Below are positions 1 to 9,137 of a stretch of 36,542 nucleotides of DNA, piece after piece. Location: NCBI GenBank assembly GCA_030849065.1, contig JASAON010001470.1, positions 1 through 36,542 on the forward strand, read 5' to 3'. A model generated the notes under the pieces. It searched no databases and was not told where the DNA came from. It worked only from the letters and a program-made list of their open reading frames with translations. The position numbers and the translations under genes are program-made. Within the stretch, counting starts at the first letter, position 1; the number at the start of each line of letters is the position of its first letter. The stretch is from Jaenimonas drosophilae. Lineage: Eukaryota; Euglenozoa; Kinetoplastea; Trypanosomatida; Trypanosomatidae.

Positions 1-2783
1 GCAAGTGATGGTGATCGCTGCCGTTTGCGAGCGGTGTTCCACTCGTGCAAATAGTGTGCCAGGACATAGTCCTCAACGCCTGTGGCAGCACGAACATGGT
101 GTTGAGATGCATCCGTACCTCGCCACAGAGTTGCATCCATCGTATCGCGACACCCAACCACAACAAATTCATCAACGGAGGTGAGAGATGACGTGCATCG
201 CATGAAGGAAGCGGGCAGTGGCGTCCATCGCAGCATCTTGCGATGTTGCGCGCACAAACTCCGCTCGATGCCCAAACGATCACTGCGACGGCAAAAGTTG
301 GCGAGGAGGTGCTCCATCACCGCATGAAAGACGGCGAGGTGCGAATGCGTGGAGGCGGAGCTACGCCGTCGCGGGCTCGGCCACAGCGCGCGCAACAAAC
401 GGCAGCGCTGCTGCACCAACGGCGGCACATCGCGCAAGACCTGAGTGAGCTCATCCATCTCCATCTGCATCTTTTGGCGTACATCATCATCATCATCATC
501 AACATCACCTGCGTGGAGGAGATGTAGTTGGTCGATGCGGAGGCAAATGGCGAGGCATGCGTGCATCGCATCTCGTACACGTCCCTCGCTCTCCCCAACT
601 TCGCTCCAGGCGTGTTGTGTGGCGCGGAGGAGCTCGTAGCTCTGCGTCTTGTGCTTCATGCGCTCACAGTTCATGGCCAATCGATGGCGCCACTCGCCAC
701 GTTTTTGGCACCGATAGAAAATGGGAAATGTTGTTGTTGTTGTTGGTGCATCATCATCACCACCAATGACGTAGAGAGGTACGTCGAGCAACATGCGCAA
801 ACACTCGTTGGCCTCCACGTAGCACCGATTAGATTGAAGCAGCGGAAACAACAACTCCGCACAACAACACCAGCGATATCGTGGCGTGTACTGGAGAAGA
901 TGGCTCACCAACAAACCGCGACGACGTAGATGTGCCTCCACCGATGACGTGGACGTTGATGTGTGCGTCATGGGTGCGCCACGAAGGGCCTGCATAACAC
1001 GTTGATGTAGCTGGAGCATGTGTTGTGCGTCACGAGCGATTTGCCGTCGTGATGGTGTGGCGGGACCATCAACGAGATCGAAGAGTGCCTGATGGAGATG
1101 AAGTGCGTCGCGGAAGGCGTCCACCTCACGCGGATGATGAAAAATGTGAAGAGGATGTGCGTGTGCATCAACGTCGCGAAGATGTTGGATGTGCGCGGTG
1201 ATGCGTGGAGAGGCATCCGTCAGCCACCACGGCGGTAGCATGTTGGCGTAGATGGAGGCGGAGGATCTCAACTCGTTGAGAGCCTCATCAACATCATCAT
1301 CATCACGTTTCATCTCCAACATCTTCATGTGATGGTGATAGCGATGCAGGGATGTGTGTTGTGTGTGGTGAATGATCAGCTGAATCTGTGGCTTGATGAA
1401 GATGAGTGTCGGTGGTGCTGCCACCGTTTGCGTGGCACCAACTGCGCTGTTGCGTTGTTGCATCGTCGCGAGTACGCCGCCTGCGCCGAAGTTGCTCGAG
1501 ATGGCGTGGAAGATCTCCGTGATGGCGCAGATGCGGTGTTTGAGGCTCTCGTTGACGGTGGCCACCTCACCAACACACGCATCCCAACCACGCACAAGGA
1601 GCGCAATCTCAGCCGCATCCACTGCCAAGTGTCCTGATGAAGATGATGATGATGTTGTTGTTGTTGTGCGCTGACCAACTTGACGATATCTTCGCTCCAC
1701 GAGATAGAGAATCACCTCGTGTTTTCGTGTTGGTATTATGTACGGCTTGAAGGTGTTGGATGATGATGATGATGTTGTTGTTGTTGTGTGTTGTGGTTGT
1801 ACGTCTGCCGGTGGAGCCTCTACACCTGTGGCAGCGTTGGAGAGATAGTGCTGGAGAAGATAGGTGGCAAAGGCACGAAGCTCCGGCGCGCGCACGGCGG
1901 AGAGCAGCTGCAGCAGCTCATGCTCCACCTCTGCCGGCAGCAGGAGCTCATCACCATCATCATGATGCGCATCATATTCCTGGCCCAGCTTCCGTGCTTC
2001 ACACATTCCAGCAACGTACATCAGATAGCGAGCCACGCGCTTGCCATCGTAGCGCACCATCAACGGGAAACGTTTGTCAGATGTTGTGGGTGGCGATGTT
2101 GTGGGTAGCGATGTTGTTGTTGTTGTTGTCTTGGGGAAGATGGTGTTGTGTGGCAGTCCAGCATCATCGCGGTACTCTAGCGTTGTTGTGCGTGTTGCCA
2201 AGGATGCCAACGCCTCCACGACGTGAAAATCATCGCCGTATTGCGCCTCGAGCTGCAACACCATGAAGGCGTACGGCTTGCGCAAACACAATCGCAACAA
2301 CAACTCCATCTCATCCATGCCTCTCCACCACGGCTGACCATCATCATCATCATCATCATCATTGTTTGTTGTGGCAAGCGAGAGTACGTCGCGGCACGCC
2401 GTCAGCTCCGATGGATGCAATGCTCCGCCGCAATGACGAATGAGATGCCACACCACCACATGAAAACACTCCGCCACCAACCACAACACGCGAAAGGAGC
2501 GATGATTAAACGCAACATGCGCAGATAGCATCATGGACTGCTCCTCCTCATCACGTAGAGCGACTACTCGACGGTGTTGGGGCTCCTCCATCGTTGCGGG
2601 CGTGTTGTTGTTGTTGGTGGTGGTGGTGGTGTTGTTGTTGTTGTTGTTGTTGGTGGTGTTTTGGTTGTTGTTTTGTGTGTGTGGCTCGAGGAGCATGACG
2701 GAGCATGAGCTCTCCTCATCGCCATGGTGCAAGAACGGATCCAGCAACACCTTTTCCGACGTGGAGGGAGGCGTAGAGATCAT
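1..2783 (-). CDS. Large repeat-rich protein of unknown function, 3' end beyond the left edge
   Basis: The minus-strand frame is open from about 3083 to the left edge, so at least 927 residues are present and the C-terminus is missing. I do not recognise a family. The chain alternates low-complexity runs with ordinary mixed helical sequence. The runs are Asn/Thr near residues 35-60, seven Asp near residue 145, and Thr/Ser and Asp runs further on. The mixed stretches include Trp pairs in GQPWWRG and LPPWWLTD. The start at 2783 follows a good pyrimidine tract plus AG (2842-2880) and leaves a 208-base gap to the kinase stop, similar to the other gaps here. In-frame ATGs at 2894 and 2891 would add about 37 residues. 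A continuous reading through repeats that would otherwise meet stops supports a real gene. Style and repeat content match the neighbouring kinase gene. Confidence 0.8.
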   Translation of the reverse strand, partial: MISTPPSTSEKVLLDPFLHHGDEESSCSVMLLEPHTQNNNQNTTNNNNNNNTTTTTNNNNTPATMEEPQHRRVVALRDEEEQSMMLSAHVAFNHRSFRVLWLVAECFHVVVWHLIRHCGGALHPSELTACRDVLSLATTNNDDDDDDDGQPWWRGMDEMELLLRLCLRKPYAFMVLQLEAQYGDDFHVVEALASLATRTTTLEYRDDAGLPHNTIFPKTTTTTTSLPTTSPPTTSDKRFPLMVRYDGKRVARYLMYVAGMCEARKLGQEYDAHHDDGDELLLPAEVEHELLQLLSAVRAPELRAFATYLLQHYLSNAATGVEAPPADVQPQHTTTTTSSSSSNTFKPYIIPTRKHEVILYLVERRYRQVGQRTTTTTSSSSSSGHLAVDAAEIALLVRGWDACVGEVATVNESLKHRICAITEIFHAISSNFGAGGVLATMQQRNSAVGATQTVAAPPTLIFIKPQIQLIIHHTQHTSLHRYHHHMKMLEMKRDDDDVDEALNELRSSASIYANMLPPWWLTDASPRITAHIQHLRDVDAHAHPLHIFHHPREVDAFRDALHLHQALFDLVDGPATPSRRQIARDAQHMLQLHQRVMQALRGAPMTHTSTSTSSVEAHLRRRGLLVSHLLQYTPRYRWCCCAELLFPLLQSNRCYVEANECLRMLLDVPLYVIGGDDDAPTTTTTFPIFYRCQKRGEWRHRLAMNCERMKHKTQSYELLRATQHAWSEVGESEGRVRDAMHACLAICLRIDQLHLLHAGDVDDDDDDVRQKMQMEMDELTQVLRDVPPLVQQRCRLLRALWPSPRRRSSASTHSHLAVFHAVMEHLLANFCRRSDRLGIERSLCAQHRKMLRWTPLPASFMRCTSSLTSVDEFVVVGCRDTMDATLWRGTDASQHHVRAATGVEDYVLAHYLHEWNTARKRQRSPSL
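2604..2674. repeat. GTT/GGT trinucleotide tract
   Basis: Near-continuous GTT and GGT triplets on the plus strand. On the coding (minus) strand they are AAC and ACC, read as Asn and Thr runs in the N-terminal part of the edge protein. Confidence 0.9.
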
Positions 2784-2841
2784 CGAACACGTTGCGGCGA
2801 TGATGAGGCGTCGCGCATGCCTAAATCCTTCACAAAATGTG

Positions 2842-2880
2842 CTGGACGAAACAACATGAAGATGGAGGAGGAACAACAGA
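2842..2880 (-). promoter_or_regulatory. Candidate trans-splice acceptor for the left-edge gene
   Basis: On the minus strand, 2880 down to 2844 is mostly C and T and ends in CCAG (AG at 2842-2843). It lies about 60 bases upstream of the ATG at 2783. The reading as a spliced-leader acceptor is inferred from pattern and spacing. Confidence 0.5.
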
Positions 2881-2991
2881 CGATGATCCATCATGGCAGC
2901 CAACAACTCACACAGAGATACGAATCCAACAACAGCAACAACAACATCATCATCTTCATCTTCATCTTCATCAGCAACGGCCAACCTGCCA

Positions 2992-5900
2992 TCACGACGC
3001 GAGAATCTTCCTCCACATCGCCAAAGCCTCCTCCGCCGTTGGCCGCTTGAGAGGATCCAAACTGAGGAGCTCATCCATGTACTTCACAACACGTGCATCC
3101 ACGACTGACAACAACTCCTGACGTTGTTCGTCACGCAACACCGCACACGACGACGACGATGATGATGATGATGCACCCAGGGTGAGAAGACGGCCAAGCT
3201 GATCATCGCCAAAGAGCATGCGTCCGGTGAGTAGCTCGTAGAGCAAACATCCGCAGCTCCACACATCCACCGACAACTCCATCTTGCGCAACACGTTCAG
3301 CAACTTCATCACCGCATGTGGCCGCATTGTGTTGTTGTTGTTGGTGCTGTTGTTCTTCTCCTCAACACACATCTTCACGGCCTCCACGGCAGCATGGCGC
3401 ACCATCATGTACTGACGTCGGGGCTGCATCATCTCTGGCGGCTGCACCGCCTCGGTGCCGCGCGCACATGACCAACGTCCAGCGAGAAAACGCCCTTCGC
3501 CGCCATCAACATCGTGAAGAAGATCGCGCATATCTGCGCTGCTGCACGCGTCGGAAGAACCAAAGTCGCACACACGCACATGCACCACATCGCCGCGTGC
3601 TCCTGCCGTTGATGCGCAGTCCATGAGGAGGTTGTCTGCCTTGAGATCGCCATGACGAATGTTGGCGTCGTGCAGCGCCACCAACGCCTCCAACACCTGA
3701 CCAAAGATGCTCAAACACACATCCATCAACGTACCACGTACATCATCATCATCTTCATCATCTTCACAATGAATACCTCCCGTGGATGTTGTGTTCTGTG
3801 CGACGCATATAAGCTCATCACGCCGCACCTTCACCTTCATCATCAACGCAGCCACACCCAGCTTATGTGTTTGTGTCCGCCAGCCACGAACCGACGATTG
3901 GCCGTACTGTGGCGAGATGAGAAAGTACTCCGCGCCGGTGCATCCAAAATCAATGAGTTGCACAATGTGCGGATGATGGCGCATGCGCAACATCGTCATG
4001 ACCTCCGCGTGAATCATGGGAAGCATCCCCGCCACATCCTCGCCATGCCGCTCCACAGGAACCAACTTCAACGCCAACGATGATGATGATGATGATGATG
4101 TGGCGGCAAAGACAGAACCAAACCCACCACATCCAAGCCGTTGACGTACGCGGAGATGCGTGAGTGCCGATGCATTTGGCATCAGCAACGTCAGGAGCAC
4201 GAACAAACCACGTGCGAGAGGTGAGGCACACTCCTCCATCATTACACACCAACTGTCGTAGTTGTTATTCGTTGGCGTACCACGCAACCACACATCTTCT
4301 GCGGCAGAAAAGTGTTCTTGCGTCCATTGACGTAGTGATGAAATGAGGTGTGCCGCACTTGACGATGCCAACGTGGTGCGCAACACACCGAGAACATGGC
4401 CAACGGAGTGGTTGGTGAGCCCAACAGGGAGAAGAGAATCCTCCATGAGCTGGCGTAGCAACAAACGTTCTCGTGCATGTGTTGTGGTGGAAGATGATGA
4501 TCGTTGAAGTGGTTGTTGTTGTTGTTGTGTGCTGATGATGGATGTTGTTGTTGTCGTGGTTTGGCGATGACGTCGCTGCATCTCTTTTGCTGCACGTGCA
4601 TCGAGTACCGATGTGTAGGCGTAGAGGAGGCCGCCATGCTCGCGCTGAAGCAGCACCGAACACAGCATCAGCACCAACTCCATCATCATGGAGGTCGGCA
4701 TCAACGTCCGTGTTGTTGGTGAAGCACGCACCTCACTAACACCAGATTGTTGTTGTTGTTGCTTACATGAATCCGCCTCTGATGTGTTGCGTGAGAAGTC
4801 CAGCGTAGGTACATTCATCGCCAACACCGATGATGATGATGGTGTTGTTGTTGTTGTTGTCGGGTGTGGTGGCACATGTTGTTGCGCGCATGATGGCGGA
4901 CGTACCAACAAGGCCTCTTGTGCGGCCGCCGTATCGCCCGACGAGATGAAGTACAGCGGCGGGCCAAGCCCACCCAGGGAGAGCTTTGGAATGAAGGGTG
5001 GCGCAGCCACATCCGCAACTACATCATCATGATGATGATCATCATCATGATGTTGCGCATCGTCGTGGCTCCTCCCCTCCTCCTCATGTGCAGCAAGAGC
5101 AGCTCCATCTGCTGCGGAGATGGTGGGTGGCGATGGAACATTGCTGCTCCTTGTGGCTGGCATCGCCGATACATTCATCTCCAGCACACGCGCAAGAACG
5201 GTTGGCGCCGACAGTTTCAGCGCAGTGCGATGTGCATCACGAAAGCTCCAACACAACACACGCAACGTGCGAAGTACTTCAGTTGAGTAGGATGGAGCTT
5301 CATCATCCTCATCTTTTGTTGTTGTGCGCCACTTATTTTGGCTGAGGAGCTGCACCGCACGCAGAAACACGAGGCGAGCGTACGTCGCTGCACCATCTCC
5401 ACGCATCACTGACTTCATCTTGGCGAGGTGCGCGCACACACGTTCCACCTGCGGATGACGTTGTTGTTGTTGTTGTTGTTGTTGTGTGTTCTTCTCTGCA
5501 CATCGATCGCCATCCAACGAACGCAACAAACGTGTGCGTTGTGATGGGCTCACGATGCTGCACGAGAGCTGCAACACGCGCAACAACATCATCATCATCT
5601 GCGCACTGCACGTGTGGCTCGCTGATGGAGGTGCGGGCGAGAGCGCCAACAGACGAGTGCATGGCCCATCGGCGGTATCAACGAAAACATCCGCAACACT
5701 CATCATCATGGGCGTACGACGAAGTGGCAAACCACGTCGCTGATGAAGTGATGGAGAGGTGGCTGATGATGATGATGATGTTGGCCAACGCGTGTTATTG
5801 ATGGCGGTGGTTGTTTCGGCAACGTGCAAGAAGCCGTAGAGCTGCGTAGAGGCCTCCTCACCGCCGAGTGAGAAGGCCAACACACGTTGGCTGTGGGAGA

Positions 5901-8769
5901 GGAGATGCTGAGCGTGTGTGCGGAGTGGCAGTGGATCCTGTGGCCAACAAAACGTTGTTGTTGGTGATGATGATGATGATGATGGTCGCTGCTCCTCCTG
6001 GTTGGCCACCTGATGAAGAATGTTCTTCATGTACGTTGGCAGCAGCTTCCCCAACTTGCGTGGAGAGGGGCGCTTCGTGGTTAACGTACGTCGCGCGGAG
6101 AGCGGCTGCTGCGCATTGTCCTCCATCGGCATCACATCGAACATGAGATAAACCGCCTCGGGAGGTATGTCTGGCAGCATGAGCGCCATCTCCCACAACA
6201 TCCCAACCAGCTGCACGTAGTAGCTCACGGCATGGTGCAAATGTTGGTGATGGACCTCTCCCATCTTCATCATGCGTTGAGGACTGCGTTGATGGGGCGT
6301 CATGTTGTTGTTGTTGTTGTTGTTGTTGAGATGCGCCATGATCCGGCTACTTCCACGTTGGTCCATCGTCGTCACATCCGTCGCGGACTCCGCCACCGAC
6401 AACAACTCCGAAATGAAGTGTGCGGCGGGCACCACAACAGAGGCGAGCGCGACAACCATCACCTTCACTTCCCACGCATCATGATCTCCACCACACAACG
6501 TTGATGATGATGAATGCATGAGGCCCACGAAGGAGGTAAGAGCGGCGAGCTGCCACGTGCCGCTGCGCAGGAGCACATCAAACTTCTCAGATTCTGCGCC
6601 ACGACGTTGACGGCGGCAGCACATCCGCAACGAACGCACCAACAACACAAAAGGCTGCCTCCACGCAGATACCGCCGCCACCAACGCCTCTGCGCGTTGG
6701 TTGTGTGTGATGATGATGGTGGAGGCATCGATGCCACTGCACACGCAGATGCGCCGATCCATTTCCTCCATCACCTCACGCACACTCGTGCGAAGTGTTT
6801 TGCCATCGCCACACGTTGGCGCCGCGCTGACAACCTTCATGAGCTCACGACGGAGAACGAGGAGCGACCCCGCCAACGGCATCCAATCCAAACGTTTTCC
6901 ACCACCATCACGACGTACATCATCATCATCATCATTGGGTGCATCTCTGCCGTAGTGATACAAAACGTCGCAGAGTACATCCAGTGCGAGGAGGAGCACG
7001 CACTCATCCAACGCCATCTGTGCCAACATCTTCATCTCCACCTGGGCAGATGCAATGCGAATGGAATCACGCACACATTCGCAAAATGTGGTGCGTGTGT
7101 GGCGCACGGAGGTGCCCGACGATGCCATCATCAACGCCTGCGAGGATTGTGCTTCATCATCATCACCACCATCAATAACAACATCATCATCGCCACCCTT
7201 CTTCCCTTGCAAGTGGGCGCCAACGTCTTGTGCGGCGAAGAGCGTGCCGAGCTTCACGGCAAACTGCAGCGCCTTCTCAGGTGCTGCGCTCATGTGGTTG
7301 ATGCCGTGATGATGTTGTGGGGCAGAGCTCTCCTTGTTCTTGTTGCCGCATGGAGTGGATGATGATGGAGGAGCTCCACGACCTCCGCTGCGCATGCGAT
7401 GCGCCGATGGTGATGTATCTGCCGCGTGTGGTGTGGCCGCCAACATCGCAGCTCGTGTGCGTTGTGACAGTAACCCACGCCGTGCAGATGAACGCAGATT
7501 ATTTGGTGAGAAGAACACCTCACGCATGTACGCATCTACATGTTGGCGTGTTGCCACACGCGAGGACGTCAAGTGGCGCGTTGGGGTGGTGAAGATGGCG
7601 AGGTTCATCTCCGTCTTGCTCATTGGGCTCACATCACTTCCGCTGAGCTCCGCGCGGCCACTTTGTTGTGGTGTGCGGAGTACATCGCCATCACGATGTG
7701 CGGAGGAGGTTGGTAGAGGTGTGGTGGCATCATCATCATCATTGCCATCATCATCATCTTCTTCCATCTTGGAAGAAGCTGCCAACGCTGCATCCGCGGT
7801 ACGGTGATGCTGGACGGCCAACGTTGTGGCGATGGCGATGGCGTGTTGCAATGCCATGGTGGCGCAATCCTGCGCATACACCATCTGCGGTTGTTGCGTC
7901 AGGAGCTGTGTGAAGAAGTACATCCACCAACACCGCATGGCAGCATCCTTGATGGATGATCCATCACGTGTGCGCGTGGAGATGTTGTGCGCAACACGTC
8001 GAAGGAGGATGGCGTAGAGGTTGGTTCCTTCATGTGTTGGAGATGTGTGGCACCCGGCTGACTTGGTTGGCGCGACGAAGAATTCAGCAACAACATCTGC
8101 CAACCTCATGGCGCAGTGCAGCCAACGTGCTCCGCAACAGGTGGCTGTTGTGGCATCTTCATCATGGTTGGTGTGAGATGGTTGGTCTGCGCTCGCGCAT
8201 GCCTCCACATAGTGTTGCAGCGCATCCATGAAGAAGCCCACGCATGCCTCCCATGATGGTGCTTGTGCTTCTTCCTGCTTCACCACCTGTGTGGCTGGCC
8301 GCAGCGATGGCCGCTGGCGTTGATGATGATGAGCATCATCATCACCGCGCGTCCAGTCGCGGGTGGATGAATCTTGTGGCCTTCGCGGGCCTTTGGCAAC
8401 AATGTCGGAGCCAAAACATGAGATCATGCGCATCTTCTTGCGGTACTCCACCGCATGTAGAGATGATGTTGTTGTTGTTGTTGTTGTTGTGATGGTGGAG
8501 CTGCTGGTTTCTGTGCTCGGTTGTGCCTTTGTGTGGTGGTCGTCTTCGATATCCACGCCAACCTCATCCTTGGTGCTCTTTCGCGTACAACAACACGGGA
8601 AGATGGACGCGAGAGAGCTACGCAACGCAGCAACTGCCGCCTCGTCCGTCAGGGATGATGATGATGATGATAATGATGCGGCGTGCATCTGCCGCACCAC
8701 CTCTTCAAGGCTGGGGAGGCATGATCGATGTGAGTTGGCCGCATCTGTGTTTTGGCACTCGTCATGCAT
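2992..8769 (-). CDS. Giant protein kinase with C-terminal catalytic domain (HGD variant)
   Basis: A 1925-residue protein. The last ~390 residues are a eukaryotic protein kinase domain: a glycine loop (RLGCGGFGSV) near residue 1546, the ATP-binding Lys of ALKLV at 1568, IRHGDLKADN with catalytic Asp 1708, DFG at 1735, a PPE motif in the APE position, DVWSCG at 1835 and a late LKRPTAEEAL. The usual HRD is HGD, so the kinase lacks the Arg used for activation-loop control. Acidic and Asn-rich inserts interrupt both lobes. The ~1540-residue N-terminal part has no domain I can name and carries many Asp, Ser, Gln, Thr, Asn and His runs. All catalytic residues seem present, so activity is plausible. 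The start is the first ATG; upstream in-frame codons are not ATG. The kinase family is not assigned. Confidence 0.88.
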   Translation of the reverse strand: MHDECQNTDAANSHRSCLPSLEEVVRQMHAASLSSSSSSLTDEAAVAALRSSLASIFPCCCTRKSTKDEVGVDIEDDHHTKAQPSTETSSSTITTTTTTTTSSLHAVEYRKKMRMISCFGSDIVAKGPRRPQDSSTRDWTRGDDDAHHHQRQRPSLRPATQVVKQEEAQAPSWEACVGFFMDALQHYVEACASADQPSHTNHDEDATTATCCGARWLHCAMRLADVVAEFFVAPTKSAGCHTSPTHEGTNLYAILLRRVAHNISTRTRDGSSIKDAAMRCWWMYFFTQLLTQQPQMVYAQDCATMALQHAIAIATTLAVQHHRTADAALAASSKMEEDDDDGNDDDDATTPLPTSSAHRDGDVLRTPQQSGRAELSGSDVSPMSKTEMNLAIFTTPTRHLTSSRVATRQHVDAYMREVFFSPNNLRSSARRGLLSQRTRAAMLAATPHAADTSPSAHRMRSGGRGAPPSSSTPCGNKNKESSAPQHHHGINHMSAAPEKALQFAVKLGTLFAAQDVGAHLQGKKGGDDDVVIDGGDDDEAQSSQALMMASSGTSVRHTRTTFCECVRDSIRIASAQVEMKMLAQMALDECVLLLALDVLCDVLYHYGRDAPNDDDDDVRRDGGGKRLDWMPLAGSLLVLRRELMKVVSAAPTCGDGKTLRTSVREVMEEMDRRICVCSGIDASTIIITHNQRAEALVAAVSAWRQPFVLLVRSLRMCCRRQRRGAESEKFDVLLRSGTWQLAALTSFVGLMHSSSSTLCGGDHDAWEVKVMVVALASVVVPAAHFISELLSVAESATDVTTMDQRGSSRIMAHLNNNNNNNNMTPHQRSPQRMMKMGEVHHQHLHHAVSYYVQLVGMLWEMALMLPDIPPEAVYLMFDVMPMEDNAQQPLSARRTLTTKRPSPRKLGKLLPTYMKNILHQVANQEEQRPSSSSSSPTTTFCWPQDPLPLRTHAQHLLSHSQRVLAFSLGGEEASTQLYGFLHVAETTTAINNTRWPTSSSSSATSPSLHQRRGLPLRRTPMMMSVADVFVDTADGPCTRLLALSPAPPSASHTCSAQMMMMLLRVLQLSCSIVSPSQRTRLLRSLDGDRCAEKNTQQQQQQQQRHPQVERVCAHLAKMKSVMRGDGAATYARLVFLRAVQLLSQNKWRTTTKDEDDEAPSYSTEVLRTLRVLCWSFRDAHRTALKLSAPTVLARVLEMNVSAMPATRSSNVPSPPTISAADGAALAAHEEEGRSHDDAQHHDDDHHHDDVVADVAAPPFIPKLSLGGLGPPLYFISSGDTAAAQEALLVRPPSCAQQHVPPHPTTTTTTPSSSSVLAMNVPTLDFSRNTSEADSCKQQQQQSGVSEVRASPTTRTLMPTSMMMELVLMLCSVLLQREHGGLLYAYTSVLDARAAKEMQRRHRQTTTTTTSIISTQQQQQPLQRSSSSTTTHARERLLLRQLMEDSLLPVGLTNHSVGHVLGVLRTTLASSSAAHLISSLRQWTQEHFSAAEDVWLRGTPTNNNYDSWCVMMEECASPLARGLFVLLTLLMPNASALTHLRVRQRLGCGGFGSVFAATSSSSSSSLALKLVPVERHGEDVAGMLPMIHAEVMTMLRMRHHPHIVQLIDFGCTGAEYFLISPQYGQSSVRGWRTQTHKLGVAALMMKVKVRRDELICVAQNTTSTGGIHCEDDEDDDDVRGTLMDVCLSIFGQVLEALVALHDANIRHGDLKADNLLMDCASTAGARGDVVHVRVCDFGSSDACSSADMRDLLHDVDGGEGRFLAGRWSCARGTEAVQPPEMMQPRRQYMMVRHAAVEAVKMCVEEKNNSTNNNNTMRPHAVMKLLNVLRKMELSVDVWSCGCLLYELLTGRMLFGDDQLGRLLTLGASSSSSSSSCAVLRDEQRQELLSVVDARVVKYMDELLSLDPLKRPTAEEALAMWRKILAS

Positions 8770-9137
8770 CTCCCGCAAATAAATCTAGATTAAGCGTTTT
8801 GTGTCTTGTGTTGGCGCGCACCACATCAACGTTCAATGCGCACACAACGGAGTAGCTTGGCAAAAAACGAGTAAGTGCGTGTTGGTGTTGTGCTGCCGCA
8901 ACTTCTCTTCGAGCAGCTCCACCACACAACACCACGAAAAAAAAATGAAGGAGGAAGATGATGATGATGCATCCCACAACTACAACACCGTGTGCAACAG
9001 CCACCCACATCGCGTGAGGCTCCTTTTCCAGCGTGAGCATCATGTGGTGATGATTAATCTTGGATACTTAATCGGTGTGAGCTCCAACATGATGATGAAC
9101 GTCATAAACACATCATCATCATAAACATCGTCGTACG
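8770..9137. other. Intergenic region with candidate splice signal
   Basis: 368 bases between the PCID2-like stop and the kinase ATG. On the minus strand, 8957 to 8936 is a pyrimidine tract with nine T in a row, and AG follows at 8917-8918. That would give a leader of roughly 150 bases for the kinase. The low end holds ATG/CAT-type triplets. No RNA gene seen. Confidence 0.5.

Noticed and set aside
6514..7362. Plus-strand reading of 282 codons opposite the kinase gene
   Set aside because: Its sequence is His/Thr/Ile-rich repeat shadow of the minus-strand protein, it has no family resemblance, and the opposite frame carries the kinase protein continuously.
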